A stretch of DNA of 64,000 nucleotides from Sporobacter sp963677825 (GCA_963677825.2 CAXXEF010000001.1:1736001-1800000), one strand, 5' to 3'; shown: positions 51,401-60,505, counted from the stretch's first letter. The notes: generated by a model not told the origin, from the letters alone. Translations and numbers: made by a program.

Positions 51401-51885
51401 TCAGTCGGACCCTTCTCTCGGAAGAAATCTTCCGCCGTGGTTTTATTATCCCCGGGCGTGACTTCTCGCTTCAAGATGCGCGCGGCGATTTCGGTTGCCA
51501 GTGTCGCCACGTCGCCACGCGCGCTTTCCATGACCTTAGCACGGTCCTCGGTCGCTTTCACATGAGCATCTGAAACGATCTTCTCGGCTTGAGCCCTGGC
51601 CTCTTTAATGATCTCGTCAGCGGTGCCCGAGGCTTTGATCTGGCTTTCGCGGATAATTTCACGACCCTGCTCTTCCGTCGTTTCAATACGTTGTTCGTAT
51701 TCCTGCTTGAGAGCAAGAGCTTCGTTTTCTTTCTCTGCGGCTTCTTTCATCTGGCCGGTAATCCGATCAGAACGATCGGTTAGAAACCGGTTGATGGGGA
51801 TAAACAAAATGATCCTCAGAAAGAAGAAAAGAACGAGGATATTAATGATGTGGATCAGGATATCAGAAGGCTGCAGACCCTCCAT
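51397..51885 (-). CDS. atpF: ATP synthase F0 b subunit
   Basis: 162 residues from the ATG at 51885; an upstream GTG at 51894 is less likely because GAGAGGTG fits the ATG. One N-terminal transmembrane helix (ILIHIINILVLFFFLRIILF), then a long charged coiled coil forming the peripheral stalk. The stop overlaps the atpA start (ATGA). Confidence 0.92.
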   Translation of the reverse strand: MEGLQPSDILIHIINILVLFFFLRIILFIPINRFLTDRSDRITGQMKEAAEKENEALALKQEYEQRIETTEEQGREIIRESQIKASGTADEIIKEARAQAEKIVSDAHVKATEDRAKVMESARGDVATLATEIAARILKREVTPGDNKTTAEDFFREKGPTE

Positions 51886-51925
51886 CGGTGACACCTCTCT
51901 TTCATTAAAAGGTCAGGCTGGGGCG

Positions 51926-52150
51926 TTATTGAAGCGTAAACAGCATGATCAGCCCTGTAACAAAGCCGTAGATCGCCGTCGACTCGGTCAGAACTAGACC
52001 AAGCAGCATCACACTGTTGATTTTGCCGGTCGCTTCCGGCTGGCGCGCGACTGCGTCGACGGCCTTGCCTGTGGCCAGACCCATGCCGAGCCCGGCAAAA
52101 CCTGCTGCCAGCAGACAGATACCGACGCCGATTGGTAAACTTGCGTACAT
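51926..52150 (-). CDS. atpE: ATP synthase F0 c subunit
   Basis: 74 residues, two transmembrane helices and the loop ARQPEA. The ion site reads TESTAIY (Glu 56, Ser 57, Thr 58, Tyr 61), which is the Na+-type pattern. The partner position, Gln 32 in Ilyobacter numbering, is Met 23 here. Ion choice is therefore unclear. AGGAGG precedes the ATG. Confidence 0.95.
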   Translation of the reverse strand: MYASLPIGVGICLLAAGFAGLGMGLATGKAVDAVARQPEATGKINSVMLLGLVLTESTAIYGFVTGLIMLFTLQ

Positions 52151-52162
52151 TGATTTTTCCTC

Positions 52163-53050
52163 CTATTCGGTTGCCTCGTTGATAAATTTTAAAGTCAGAG
52201 TGACAAATATAAAGGCCTGTAACAGCGGGTGGAAAACGTTAAAATACAGCCCGGCTACACTGGGAATACCGACGGCGTAGCTGCCAAGCGCTGTATACAG
52301 CAGATCCATGATGACCAGGCCGCCAAGCATATTGCCGAAAAGCCGGCTGGCCAGCGAGACGGGAACAGCCAGATCCGTCACAATACGGATCGGCAGGATA
52401 AAGGCAGTAGGCGTCGCCATCGATTTAACGCGCCCGCCGAAGCCCTTGACGCGGAAGCCGTAAATATTAATGAAAATGAACGATAAAATCGCCAGCGCGC
52501 CCGTCATGGTGATGTCGGACGCCGGGGTACGAAAGCCGAACAGCTCAACGACCGAACAGCCGACAAGAAACGCCGCGACGGAGAAAACGTATGCCGCGAA
52601 AAAATCGCCGACGCCGTGGGCTGTTGATTTTGTATACTGCGTGATTTTTTCAATCATGAGTTCCAATACGTTTTGGACGCCCGATGGCTCGTCTTTAAGG
52701 TGGCGTATGACCGTCACGCGCAAAATCAGCGCCAAGAGAATAAGGCCGAGAATGATGACCCACGAGTAAAGAATCGTTTCGCTGATGTCAAGACCCAGAA
52801 AATTCATGCGTGCCGGCGCAAGCTCGACGCTGATAGCCCTTTTGTCAGGTTCGCCGAAAATCAGGATAATCAGCTGTGTAACGACGACGTACAGCGCCGC
52901 GCCAATCAGCAGGGAAGCAAGCTTACGGATGCGCTTGTCTTTTTTTGTGGGGTTCTCAATAGCCTTGAGCTTGGTGACAAGCTTGTTCCGCCAAACAAAA
53001 CCGCCAGCGGCGACGACAGCGGCGGCGAGTATGGCGATTATTTCATTCAT
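52163..53050 (-). CDS. atpB: ATP synthase F0 a subunit
   Basis: 295 residues, longer at the N-terminus than usual, with two hydrophobic segments and a basic linker (about 1–70) before the conserved part. The essential Arg is in VSLASRLFGNMLGG, and the C-terminal helix HPLLQAFIFVTLTLKFI is typical. AAGGGGGG precedes the ATG, which overlaps the end of the AtpI-like gene by 8 bp. Confidence 0.94.
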   Translation of the reverse strand: MNEIIAILAAAVVAAGGFVWRNKLVTKLKAIENPTKKDKRIRKLASLLIGAALYVVVTQLIILIFGEPDKRAISVELAPARMNFLGLDISETILYSWVIILGLILLALILRVTVIRHLKDEPSGVQNVLELMIEKITQYTKSTAHGVGDFFAAYVFSVAAFLVGCSVVELFGFRTPASDITMTGALAILSFIFINIYGFRVKGFGGRVKSMATPTAFILPIRIVTDLAVPVSLASRLFGNMLGGLVIMDLLYTALGSYAVGIPSVAGLYFNVFHPLLQAFIFVTLTLKFINEATE

Positions 53051-53324
53051 GATGCGTGCCCCCCTTTGCCTGACGGTTACGGCGTACCAGAGTCACGACA
53101 GCGCCGGTAATCAGCGGCACCACAATGCCGATCCCAGTGTACAGCAGTTCATCCCGCCGTAAAAATCCGATGCAGAGCAGCACTGCCAATGGCAGTAAAA
53201 ATTGTGCAAGACCAAGAAAAACGGCGCTGGTAGACATATTGCCGCTCGTGACGCGGTTTGTGAATTTAAACAGCAGCCAAAACTGAAAAACGCCCGCAAC
53301 AAGCCCGACCGCCAGACCGATCAT
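53043..53324 (-). CDS. atpI: AtpI-like membrane protein of the ATP synthase operon
   Basis: About 93 residues from the ATG at 53324, which has AAAGGGGCGAGG upstream; the frame is open to 53411 with other ATGs at 53348 and 53411. Four hydrophobic segments and a basic tail (RRNRQAKGG) fit the AtpI/subunit I group, which helps assemble the c-ring or import Mg2+. It is the first gene of the operon. Family assignment is by position and topology more than sequence. Confidence 0.7.
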   Translation of the reverse strand: MIGLAVGLVAGVFQFWLLFKFTNRVTSGNMSTSAVFLGLAQFLLPLAVLLCIGFLRRDELLYTGIGIVVPLITGAVVTLVRRNRQAKGGTHHE

Positions 53325-53498
53325 ATATGCCTCGCCCCTTTGCTCCATAGTTATGCCGGAAAACAGCCACGCGCTGCCGCGTTCGGCGTAAAAAATGGCG
53401 GAAAACCGCAAAGGTGCGATAATCAGCCTGTATTCGTCTGCCGTAAAACGTCGGTGAAAGCGGTTGCTTTGCCGCTAAAATTTTGGTGCTATTAAATA

Positions 53499-53536
53499 AT
53501 TATAGCACGCACGTTTTCTATGTAAATATAGAAAAC
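53499..53536 (-). promoter_or_regulatory. atp operon promoter with palindromic operator
   Basis: TTTACA (53521–53526), 16-bp spacer, TATAAT (53499–53504). A palindrome with 9-bp arms GTTTTCTAT/ATAGAAAAC (53513–53521, 53528–53536) covers the -35 box. The remaining part of 53537–53913 is AT-rich and holds no gene I can support. Confidence 0.65.
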
Positions 53537-53913
53537 AAACAATATATGAATGTCGGCCTTGCCGATAATTATACAAAGTAAGTCTAGGCCACCCGCAGAA
53601 ATATGTAGACCCGTACACAATTTTATGTATATTTAGCGATCGAAGACTATTTTGCAGTTTTACATAAGCGAAACTTCATATTGCGTTGTGTACAAGAAAT
53701 CTGCATGCTGCTGTACAAATGTACAAACAAGCAAAAACACATTGTGGCCGCCGTATGTTACCGACTTGCCGGACAAAGGCTTTAGAATGCGCCGCGCCGA
53801 TGTCGATTCTTCAGTACATTATCCGCTTATTTTTGCCGGTTGTCAAACGGTGACGACGAAAAACACAAGGGGACGGTCATCGAGCCAAAATGAAGGATGT
53901 GCGCCTGCCGCCG

Positions 53914-54402
53914 TCAGACCTCGACAAATTCTACGCGGTTACCGCACGCACGGATAAATCGCACGAGCGCGTCGAACGTCAGCCAGACGGTGGCGGTGTT
54001 AATATTCGGATGTACGCCGATAATCGGCTCAGACATAAGGTCGCGGTCGAGCACGACCTCAACGGTGCTGGCCGCGTCGTTAACGACGCCGAGCAGCGAT
54101 ACCGACCCCTTCGTCAGCCCCAGATGGCGCATCAGCCGCGCCTCTGAGCCAAAGCTCAGCCGCGAACAGCCCAGTTGCGCGCGCAGCGCGCCAAGATCGG
54201 CCTGCTTGTCGCCGCGCAACGCGACGAGAAAGTGACGGCGGCCGGCCGCGTCGCGCAGAAACAGGTTTTTGCATACGCAGCCGTATTGTGATATGTTGAG
54301 AGCGTCGATATCCTCGATGGTGAACGCGGCTGGATGCTGCATCACCGTATAATCGATACCGAGCGCGTCGAGCTTGTCAAAAACGATTTTTTGCTTGTCC
54401 AT
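53914..54402 (-). CDS. YbaK/ProX-type aminoacyl-tRNA editing protein
   Basis: 162 residues of the YbaK/EbsC fold: VMQHPAAFTIEDIDAL, CVCKNLFLRD with the conserved Lys (about 45), HFLVALRGDKQAD, and GSVSLLGVVND. ProX-type proteins remove alanine wrongly attached to tRNA-Pro. It is a single gene, divergent from the YyaL-like gene with 139 bp between starts. No synthetase domain is attached. Confidence 0.88.
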   Translation of the reverse strand: MDKQKIVFDKLDALGIDYTVMQHPAAFTIEDIDALNISQYGCVCKNLFLRDAAGRRHFLVALRGDKQADLGALRAQLGCSRLSFGSEARLMRHLGLTKGSVSLLGVVNDAASTVEVVLDRDLMSEPIIGVHPNINTATVWLTFDALVRFIRACGNRVEFVEV

Positions 54403-54541
54403 ACGCGTCTCCGATCGGTTTGTCTATACAAATTATCGGACGGTGCGGCCCAAAAGTCAACGGATAGTTGTGCCGCCGCCGCCGATTATCATGCCCGAAA
54501 CGCGTTATACTATCGGCAAAGAAGCACGGGAGGTTCGCGCA

Positions 54542-56599
54542 ATGTCAAATCAGGAGCATACAAACAAGCTTATCAGTGAAAAATCGCCGTATCTGCTTCA
54601 GCACGCGCACAATCCAGTGGACTGGTATCCCTGGGGAGACGAGGCGTTTAAGAAAGCCAGACAGGAAGACAAGCCCGTCTTGTTGTCGATCGGCTACTCG
54701 ACGTGCCATTGGTGCCATGTGATGGCCCACGAATCGTTTGAGGACGACGAGGTCGCCGCGCTCATCAACGAGCTTTTCGTGGCCGTCAAGGTCGACAGGG
54801 AGGAGCGACCCGACGTCGACGCCGTGTACATGGAAGTCTGTCAGGCGCTGACGGGGCGGGGCGGCTGGCCGCTGACGGCGTTTTTGACGCCCGACAAAAC
54901 GGCGTTTTACGCCGGCACGTATTTCCCCAAGCAGTCGCAGCACGGCATCCTCGGGCTGATGGACCTGCTGCCGACAATCGCCGGACTGTGGCGGGACGAG
55001 CATCAGAAAGTCATCGCGCAGAGCGCCGAACTGCAGCGGGCGCTGGGCGAACGACGCGCCGACGCGGCGGCCGGAGAGATCGGGCTGGCGGATGTGCAAA
55101 ATGCGGTCGCGTCGCTCGCTGCAAACTTCGACGGCGTATTCGGCGGCTTCGGCCCGGCGCCTAAGTTTCCGTCGCCGCATACGCTGACGTTCCTGCTGCG
55201 CACAAACACGCTCGGGAATCAACCGAATGCGCGTCGGATGGTTGAGACGACGCTGCACGCGATGGCCCGCGGCGGCCTGTACGATCATATCGGCTTTGGC
55301 TTCTCGCGTTACTCGACCGACAACCGATGGCTCGTACCGCATTTTGAAAAAATGCTTTACGACAACGCGTTGCTGACGATCGCGTATCTCGAGGCGTTTC
55401 AGCTCACCGGCGACGAGTTCTGCCGCCGCGTCGCCGAGCAGACGCTGACGTACGTCGCGCGGGAAATGACGGCGCCGGACGGAGCGTTTTACAGCGCGCA
55501 GGACGCCGATAGCGACGGCGGGGAAGGCCTCTATTACCTTCTGCGCCCCGACGAGGTGGAAAGCGTGCTCGGCAAAGATGACGCCCGGCTTTTCTGCGAC
55601 TGGTATGACATTACCGAAGGCGGGAACTTTGAAGGTTCAAACATCCCCAATCTCATTAAAAACGACGGCTACACCGATGAGGACGAGCGGCTCGGTGCGC
55701 TGCGCGCCCGCATGTACGACTGGCGCAAAACGCGTGTCAAGCTGTTTAAAGACGACAAAATATTAACGGCATGGAACGCGCTGATGATCGCCGCGTATGC
55801 GACGGCGTACCGAATCCTCGGTAAACCCGAATACAAAAATGCGGCTGAAAACGCCGCCCGGTTTATCACCGGCACGATGACGCGCCCGGACGGCCGGTTG
55901 TTCGTTCGCTACCGCGACGGCGAGGCCGCCGGTGACGGGTATCTCGACGATTATGCGTTTACGGCATGGGCGATGCTTGAACTGTACGCCGCGACGTATG
56001 ATGTGCAGTACCTCGACGTTGCCGCGACGTTCGCCGAGACGATGACGGCGCGGTTTGAAGACAAAGCGCAGGGCGGCTATTTCCTCTATCCCGACGACGC
56101 CGAGCAGCTTATGCTCCGCCCGAAACAAACATTTGACGCGGCGACGCCGTCCGGTAACGCGGTCGCTGCCGCTGTACTCGTCCGGCTGTCGCGCCTGACG
56201 GCCGACGATAAGTGGGAAGCCCGTGCTGCGCGGCAGCTGCACTTCCTCGCCGGCGACATCAAAGCAATGCCGGCGGCGCACTGCTTTGCGCTCTCGGCGG
56301 CAATGACGGCGCTGTATCCGTCGACGGAGATCGTTGTCACCGCCGCAGACGACGATGCCGGTGATGCGGTGCGTGCGGCGCTCTCGGGCGTGTTTGCGCC
56401 GAACGCAGCGGTGCTCGTCAAAACACCGGACAATGCCGCGCGGCTGGATGCACGCGCACCGTTTGCCCAGGCGTATACAATCCCGAACGAGGGTGTACGT
56501 GTTTTTGTGTGTAAAAACAAAACGTGTGACGCACCGTTTACAGCGCTTGATGAGCTTACTCGCCGATTAAGCGAAAAACCGGTTCCTGCCGACGGATAA
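54542..56599 (+). CDS. YyaL/DUF255 thioredoxin-domain protein
   Basis: 685 residues from the ATG at 54542, chosen because CGGGAGG lies 10 bases upstream; the frame is open to 54374. The N-terminal thioredoxin-like domain has YLLQHAHNPVDWYPWG and STCHWCHVMAHESFED. The rest is an (alpha/alpha)6-type toroid as in N-acylglucosamine epimerases (for example FEKMLYDNALL, AQDADSDGGEGLYY). Family members are widespread but have no established reaction. It is followed by a terminator. Confidence 0.92.
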   Translation: MSNQEHTNKLISEKSPYLLQHAHNPVDWYPWGDEAFKKARQEDKPVLLSIGYSTCHWCHVMAHESFEDDEVAALINELFVAVKVDREERPDVDAVYMEVCQALTGRGGWPLTAFLTPDKTAFYAGTYFPKQSQHGILGLMDLLPTIAGLWRDEHQKVIAQSAELQRALGERRADAAAGEIGLADVQNAVASLAANFDGVFGGFGPAPKFPSPHTLTFLLRTNTLGNQPNARRMVETTLHAMARGGLYDHIGFGFSRYSTDNRWLVPHFEKMLYDNALLTIAYLEAFQLTGDEFCRRVAEQTLTYVAREMTAPDGAFYSAQDADSDGGEGLYYLLRPDEVESVLGKDDARLFCDWYDITEGGNFEGSNIPNLIKNDGYTDEDERLGALRARMYDWRKTRVKLFKDDKILTAWNALMIAAYATAYRILGKPEYKNAAENAARFITGTMTRPDGRLFVRYRDGEAAGDGYLDDYAFTAWAMLELYAATYDVQYLDVAATFAETMTARFEDKAQGGYFLYPDDAEQLMLRPKQTFDAATPSGNAVAAAVLVRLSRLTADDKWEARAARQLHFLAGDIKAMPAAHCFALSAAMTALYPSTEIVVTAADDDAGDAVRAALSGVFAPNAAVLVKTPDNAARLDARAPFAQAYTIPNEGVRVFVCKNKTCDAPFTALDELTRRLSEKPVPADG

Positions 56600-56605
56600 A
56601 CAACA

Positions 56606-56640
56606 AAAACGCCGCACATTTGTGCGGCGTTTTATTTTTT
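56606..56640 (+). terminator. Terminator downstream of the YyaL-like gene
   Basis: 13-bp stem with a minimal loop, then TTTATTTTTT. It may also serve the convergent ABC permease gene. Confidence 0.85.
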
Positions 56641-56648
56641 GCTGTAAT

Positions 56649-57425
56649 TTACTCTAAATTAAGTTTGTTTTTGAGCATGAAGCGTGACAGGAAGTAGAAG
56701 ATGACGCCTGTTGCGATATTAATGACAATCATCCCGATCGCACCTGTGTGGATTTGTGTAAACAGCGGCCAGCTCATGAACGCATCGTCAAACCCGGTTG
56801 CCATAACGATGGGCATCGCGACAGCGCTGAGGATATTGCCGATCGTGTTGAACGCGAGGAACGCTACAAACGCCATCAGCACCCGGTGTTTGTTGAACAG
56901 TAGGCTGACCGACATGCAAGCGTAGAACGTCAGGATGCTCGATATCAGCGCCGATAGCATCAGCACAACGGCTTCAAGGATGAAGCTTGCAAGCGTCCAA
57001 TCGACGACGCCGACTCTTTCGAGAAATTCACTGAAACCGACCCAGACATCTGACCAGTCCACATACGGCCCCGCAACAATCCGTCCGGCGAGGAGGACGA
57101 TCAGCAGGCTCGCGATATTCCAGACGGTCGCGACGATCAGCTTACTCCAGATCAGCCCGTCGGCACTGGTTGGCAGGGTGAACATTAAGTACCCTTCACG
57201 CGTTAAGAGATTTTTATAAAATCGTTGCAGGGTAATGATCAGCGTGAGCACGAAGATGCCGACAATCAGAATACCGCCCAGCATCATGCCGATAAAAATG
57301 AGGGTGGTGGATTCAAGATTAAGGAAGATCCGGTTGATCACGGCAACGACGATCAGCGCGCCGAACAGCGGCAGGAATATCCGGCTTGTAGCCTTGAATT
57401 CATATTTGAGAAGTTTGCCTAACAT
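56649..57425 (-). CDS. ABC transporter permease
   Basis: 258 residues with six hydrophobic segments; starts MLGKLLKYEFKATSRIFLPL, typical of ABC-2-type permeases next to YtrA-like regulators. A large external segment lies between helices 3 and 4 (about 115–140). It overlaps the ATPase gene by 7 bp. Substrate unknown; relatives respond to cell-wall stress or export peptides. Confidence 0.82.
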   Translation of the reverse strand: MLGKLLKYEFKATSRIFLPLFGALIVVAVINRIFLNLESTTLIFIGMMLGGILIVGIFVLTLIITLQRFYKNLLTREGYLMFTLPTSADGLIWSKLIVATVWNIASLLIVLLAGRIVAGPYVDWSDVWVGFSEFLERVGVVDWTLASFILEAVVLMLSALISSILTFYACMSVSLLFNKHRVLMAFVAFLAFNTIGNILSAVAMPIVMATGFDDAFMSWPLFTQIHTGAIGMIVINIATGVIFYFLSRFMLKNKLNLE

Positions 57426-58114
57426 TTGAATACCTCCCTGAACAGCGCATCGACCGAGACGCCTTTATCCGCGCGGATGTCGTCGACGGTTGACGTCATG
57501 ACGATCTCGCCGTCCTTGAGGAACACAACATCGTCCAAAATGCGCTCAATGTCGGAAATGAGGTGCGTGGAGATCACGACGGTCGCGTCCGGATTGTAGT
57601 TGGTGATGATCGTGTTGAGAATATAATCGCGCGCGGCCGGGTCGACGCCGCCGATCGGCTCGTCGAGCAGGAAGAGCTTGGCGTCCCGCGCCATGACGAG
57701 TATGAGCTGCACCTTTTCCTTGGTGCCCTTCGAAAGCGTTTTGATCCGGTCCTTTTCGTTGATGCCGAGATTTTTCAACATCTCATAGGCTTTGTCCCTG
57801 TTGAAGTCCGCGTAGAAATCGCAGAAGAACTCGATGATGTCGCTGACCTTCATCCAGTCATTGAGATACGAGTGCTCCGGCAGATACGAGACGATCTTTT
57901 TCGTCTCGATCCCCGGCGCGTTGCCGCCGATCGTCAGCGTACCGCCGGACGGCGTCAGCAGGCCGTTGCACAGCTTGATAAAGGTGCTTTTGCCGCTGCC
58001 GTTGGGGCCGAGCAGGCCGACGATCCGCCCCTCATCAAGGCTGAAGGAGACGTTGTTAAGTGCGCGCTTGGCGCCGTAAAGCTTTGTTAGTGCGTTGCAT
58101 TCCAGAATTGCCAT
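57419..58114 (-). CDS. ABC transporter ATP-binding protein
   Basis: 231 residues. Walker A GPNGSGKST, signature LSKGTKEKVQL, Walker B LFLLDEPIGGVDPAARD, switch His STHLI. It is in an operon with the GntR gene upstream (6-bp gap) and the permease downstream. Confidence 0.93.
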   Translation of the reverse strand: MAILECNALTKLYGAKRALNNVSFSLDEGRIVGLLGPNGSGKSTFIKLCNGLLTPSGGTLTIGGNAPGIETKKIVSYLPEHSYLNDWMKVSDIIEFFCDFYADFNRDKAYEMLKNLGINEKDRIKTLSKGTKEKVQLILVMARDAKLFLLDEPIGGVDPAARDYILNTIITNYNPDATVVISTHLISDIERILDDVVFLKDGEIVMTSTVDDIRADKGVSVDALFREVFKC

Positions 58115-58120
58115 AACCGA

Positions 58121-58483
58121 TCACTCCTTTACCTTGTTTTCGAGCAGCGCTACCGCTTCCTCCCGAGAGAAGCCGAGACCTGCCATTTTCGCAAAAAACT
58201 GCTCGATCTGCTCAACGGCCAGATCGTTTTTCGCCTGTGTGATCATGCTGTCATCCTCCGTTACAAATCTCCCGCTCGTGCGTTGGGTGTAGACGAGTCC
58301 GTCGCGCTCGAGTTCGCCGAGCGCCTTCTGCAGCGTGTTGGGGTTAACCGACGCCTCTGCAGCCAGCTCCCGTACGGACGGCAGCTTGTCGCCGGGCTGG
58401 TAGGATCCCGAAACAATCTGCAGCAGGATCTGCTCCTTGAGCTGAATATATATCGGACGATCCGTCTCAAATTTCCACGTCAT
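58121..58483 (-). CDS. GntR family regulator, YtrA type
   Basis: 120 residues: a winged HTH at about 10–77 (IYIQLKEQILLQIVSGSYQP, LPSVRELAAEASVNPNTLQK, ALGELERDGLVYTQRTSGRF) and a short helical C-terminus without a ligand domain, as in the YtrA subfamily. First gene of the operon; the palindrome in its promoter is the likely self-operator. Confidence 0.92.
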   Translation of the reverse strand: MTWKFETDRPIYIQLKEQILLQIVSGSYQPGDKLPSVRELAAEASVNPNTLQKALGELERDGLVYTQRTSGRFVTEDDSMITQAKNDLAVEQIEQFFAKMAGLGFSREEAVALLENKVKE

Positions 58484-58496
58484 AGTATCACCGCCT

Positions 58497-58551
58497 GTAT
58501 TATTGTATTATGCACCTAACACAATAATACACGTTCTTTGCTGTTTGTCAA
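58497..58551 (-). promoter_or_regulatory. GntR–ABC operon promoter and palindromic operator
   Basis: TTGACA (58546–58551) with TATTAT about 16 bp on. A palindrome of 10-bp arms, GTATTATTGT/ACAATAATAC (58497–58506, 58521–58530), spaced by 14 bp, overlaps the -10 and start region. Its symmetry suits autorepression by the GntR protein. Confidence 0.78.
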
Positions 58552-58663
58552 GAGCCTTTTTAGGAAAACGCAAAAAGTTTTTTGAAGTTACACCGTTCGT
58601 CCTATATAATGAGCGTGATAAGCCCGCCTGATTATCGGCGGCATCCGAAAGGGGAGTTGTGTG

Positions 58664-60418
58664 ATGCGTGAAGCGATAATAAAACGGTTCGGGGGTCTGC
58701 TGGATTCTATCCGGCGGTATCCGCTCACCGTCGCGTTCTTAATGATACAAGCCGTACTGACGGCATCCGCCGTCGGCAGCAGAGCCGAATTGATGAAGTA
58801 CATTGTTACTTGCGCGATCGGCGCGCTGAGCGCGGCGTCGGCCGAGGCTGTATACGAGCGTTTTTTTAACAGCGTAAAGAGCCGCATTTTGGCGTATGTC
58901 GCAGCCGTCGTTGTGACGGGGCTGTTTTTCCTGTCGGTCCGGGTTTTGCAGGATTCGGGCATGGAGCTTGTCATACGCACGTTTGTGACGGGCGGGGCGC
59001 TGTTTGTGTTCTACGTCTGGATCGCCGCCGCCGGCAGCGCGGTGACGTTTAACGAGACGTTTATGGCGGCGTTCAAGTCACTCGTGCAATCGATACTTTT
59101 CGCGGGCGTGCTGTTTTTGGGCTGCGCGGCCATCATCGCGGCGATCAATACCCTGATCGTGCACATCGACGAGGACGCATACTTACACGCGTCAAACATC
59201 GCGTTCACCCTTTTCGCGCCGATACTCTTTTTCTCGCTGATCCCGCGCTATCCCGGCAAAGACGGCGGCGAGCCGTCGGATATCGCGCGAAAGCGCGTGA
59301 GCTGCCCCAGAGTGCTCGAGGTGCTCTTGTCGTATATCGTCATCCCGCTCACGGCTGTTTTCACGGTAATTTTGCTCATATATATCGTCAGCAACATTGG
59401 CGGCGCGTTCTGGACAGACAATCTGCTTGAGCCGCTGCTCGTGTCGTACACGGTCATCGGGATTGTGGTGACGATTCTCTCCGGGCGGCTTGAAAATCAG
59501 TTTGCCGTCTGGTTTAACCGGATATTCCCGAAAGCGCTCATCCCGATCGCCGGGTTCCAGATCGTCGCGTCTGCACTGGCCGCGGGCGATACGGGCGTGA
59601 CGCCGGGGTCGTATTATGTGATCCTTTACGGCGTGTTCGCGGTGCTGTCCGGCCTTGCACTGAGCATCCTGCCGATGAAAAAAAGCGGCGTCGTCGCGGC
59701 GCTGCTGGTGGCGCTGTCTATTGTGTCGCTTGTGCCGCCGGTCGACGCGTTTAGCCTCAGTGCGGCCAGTCAGATCAATACGCTGGAAACGACGCTCACG
59801 GAAAACGGGATGCTTGTCGACGGGCAGCTGACGCCATACAGCGGTACGTCGGCGCCAGAAGATAAAGACCGCATCGTAGAAGCGCTTCGAAGCCTTGACA
59901 ATATAGACAAGCTCGATCGGATCAACTGGCTGCCTGAAGACTTCAGCGTTTACGACGATGCGGCGTTTTTTGCGGCGTTTGGATTTAATATGTACACTGG
60001 ACCCGACCAAAGCGGACAGTACATCAGTGTGTATTACGACAGTACCCAGCCGCTGCCAGTCACCGATTACGACGTCTATATGGATCTTCGTCCGTACTGG
60101 CAGTTTGGCGATAACGAGCGCTTTGGAACCGTTACAGATGCCGGTGGGAAAATCTACACGCTGCGCAGCGTCGACGGATCAATTGCCTTGTATGACGACG
60201 GCGGCGCCATGCTGGTTGCCTTCGCGCTGGACAACATTTACGCACGTTACACGGTGTATCCGGCGGATAAGCACGAGCTGAACCTCGATGAAGCCACGTT
60301 TACAGCCGACGGCGACACCGCCGGCCTGAAAATCATCGTGCAGACGGCGCAATATGAGATCAATAACGTTAAGGATTACGAAGGATTACAGCTGATCGTC
60401 CTTGTTGACCTGCCGTAA
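58664..60418 (+). CDS. DUF4153 family membrane protein
   Basis: 584 residues (ATG at 58664 behind AAAGGGGAG; a second in-frame start three bases upstream). The N-terminal ~370 residues contain about ten transmembrane segments. The C-terminal ~200 residues form a soluble domain rich in Asp and Tyr, probably outside the cell. This fits the DUF4153 family, whose function is not established. It is a single-gene unit followed by a strong terminator. Confidence 0.8.
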   Translation: MREAIIKRFGGLLDSIRRYPLTVAFLMIQAVLTASAVGSRAELMKYIVTCAIGALSAASAEAVYERFFNSVKSRILAYVAAVVVTGLFFLSVRVLQDSGMELVIRTFVTGGALFVFYVWIAAAGSAVTFNETFMAAFKSLVQSILFAGVLFLGCAAIIAAINTLIVHIDEDAYLHASNIAFTLFAPILFFSLIPRYPGKDGGEPSDIARKRVSCPRVLEVLLSYIVIPLTAVFTVILLIYIVSNIGGAFWTDNLLEPLLVSYTVIGIVVTILSGRLENQFAVWFNRIFPKALIPIAGFQIVASALAAGDTGVTPGSYYVILYGVFAVLSGLALSILPMKKSGVVAALLVALSIVSLVPPVDAFSLSAASQINTLETTLTENGMLVDGQLTPYSGTSAPEDKDRIVEALRSLDNIDKLDRINWLPEDFSVYDDAAFFAAFGFNMYTGPDQSGQYISVYYDSTQPLPVTDYDVYMDLRPYWQFGDNERFGTVTDAGGKIYTLRSVDGSIALYDDGGAMLVAFALDNIYARYTVYPADKHELNLDEATFTADGDTAGLKIIVQTAQYEINNVKDYEGLQLIVLVDLP

Positions 60419-60431
60419 CAATTAAAAGCAA

Positions 60432-60470
60432 ACAAAAGGCCCCCGGGGTTTCCCTGGGGGCCTTTTGTCA
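60432..60470. terminator. Terminator between DUF4153 and P-type ATPase genes
   Basis: Stem AAAAGGCCCCC / GGGGGCCTTTT with a short loop; it serves both convergent genes. Confidence 0.9.
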
Positions 60471-60505
60471 TTTAGATCGTTCTTCGCCGAAGGATTGGAC
60501 GTCCG

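Noticed and set aside
53652..53957. Plus-strand frame upstream of the YbaK-like gene
   Set aside because: It overlaps the 3' end of that gene, has no ribosome binding site and no known motif.
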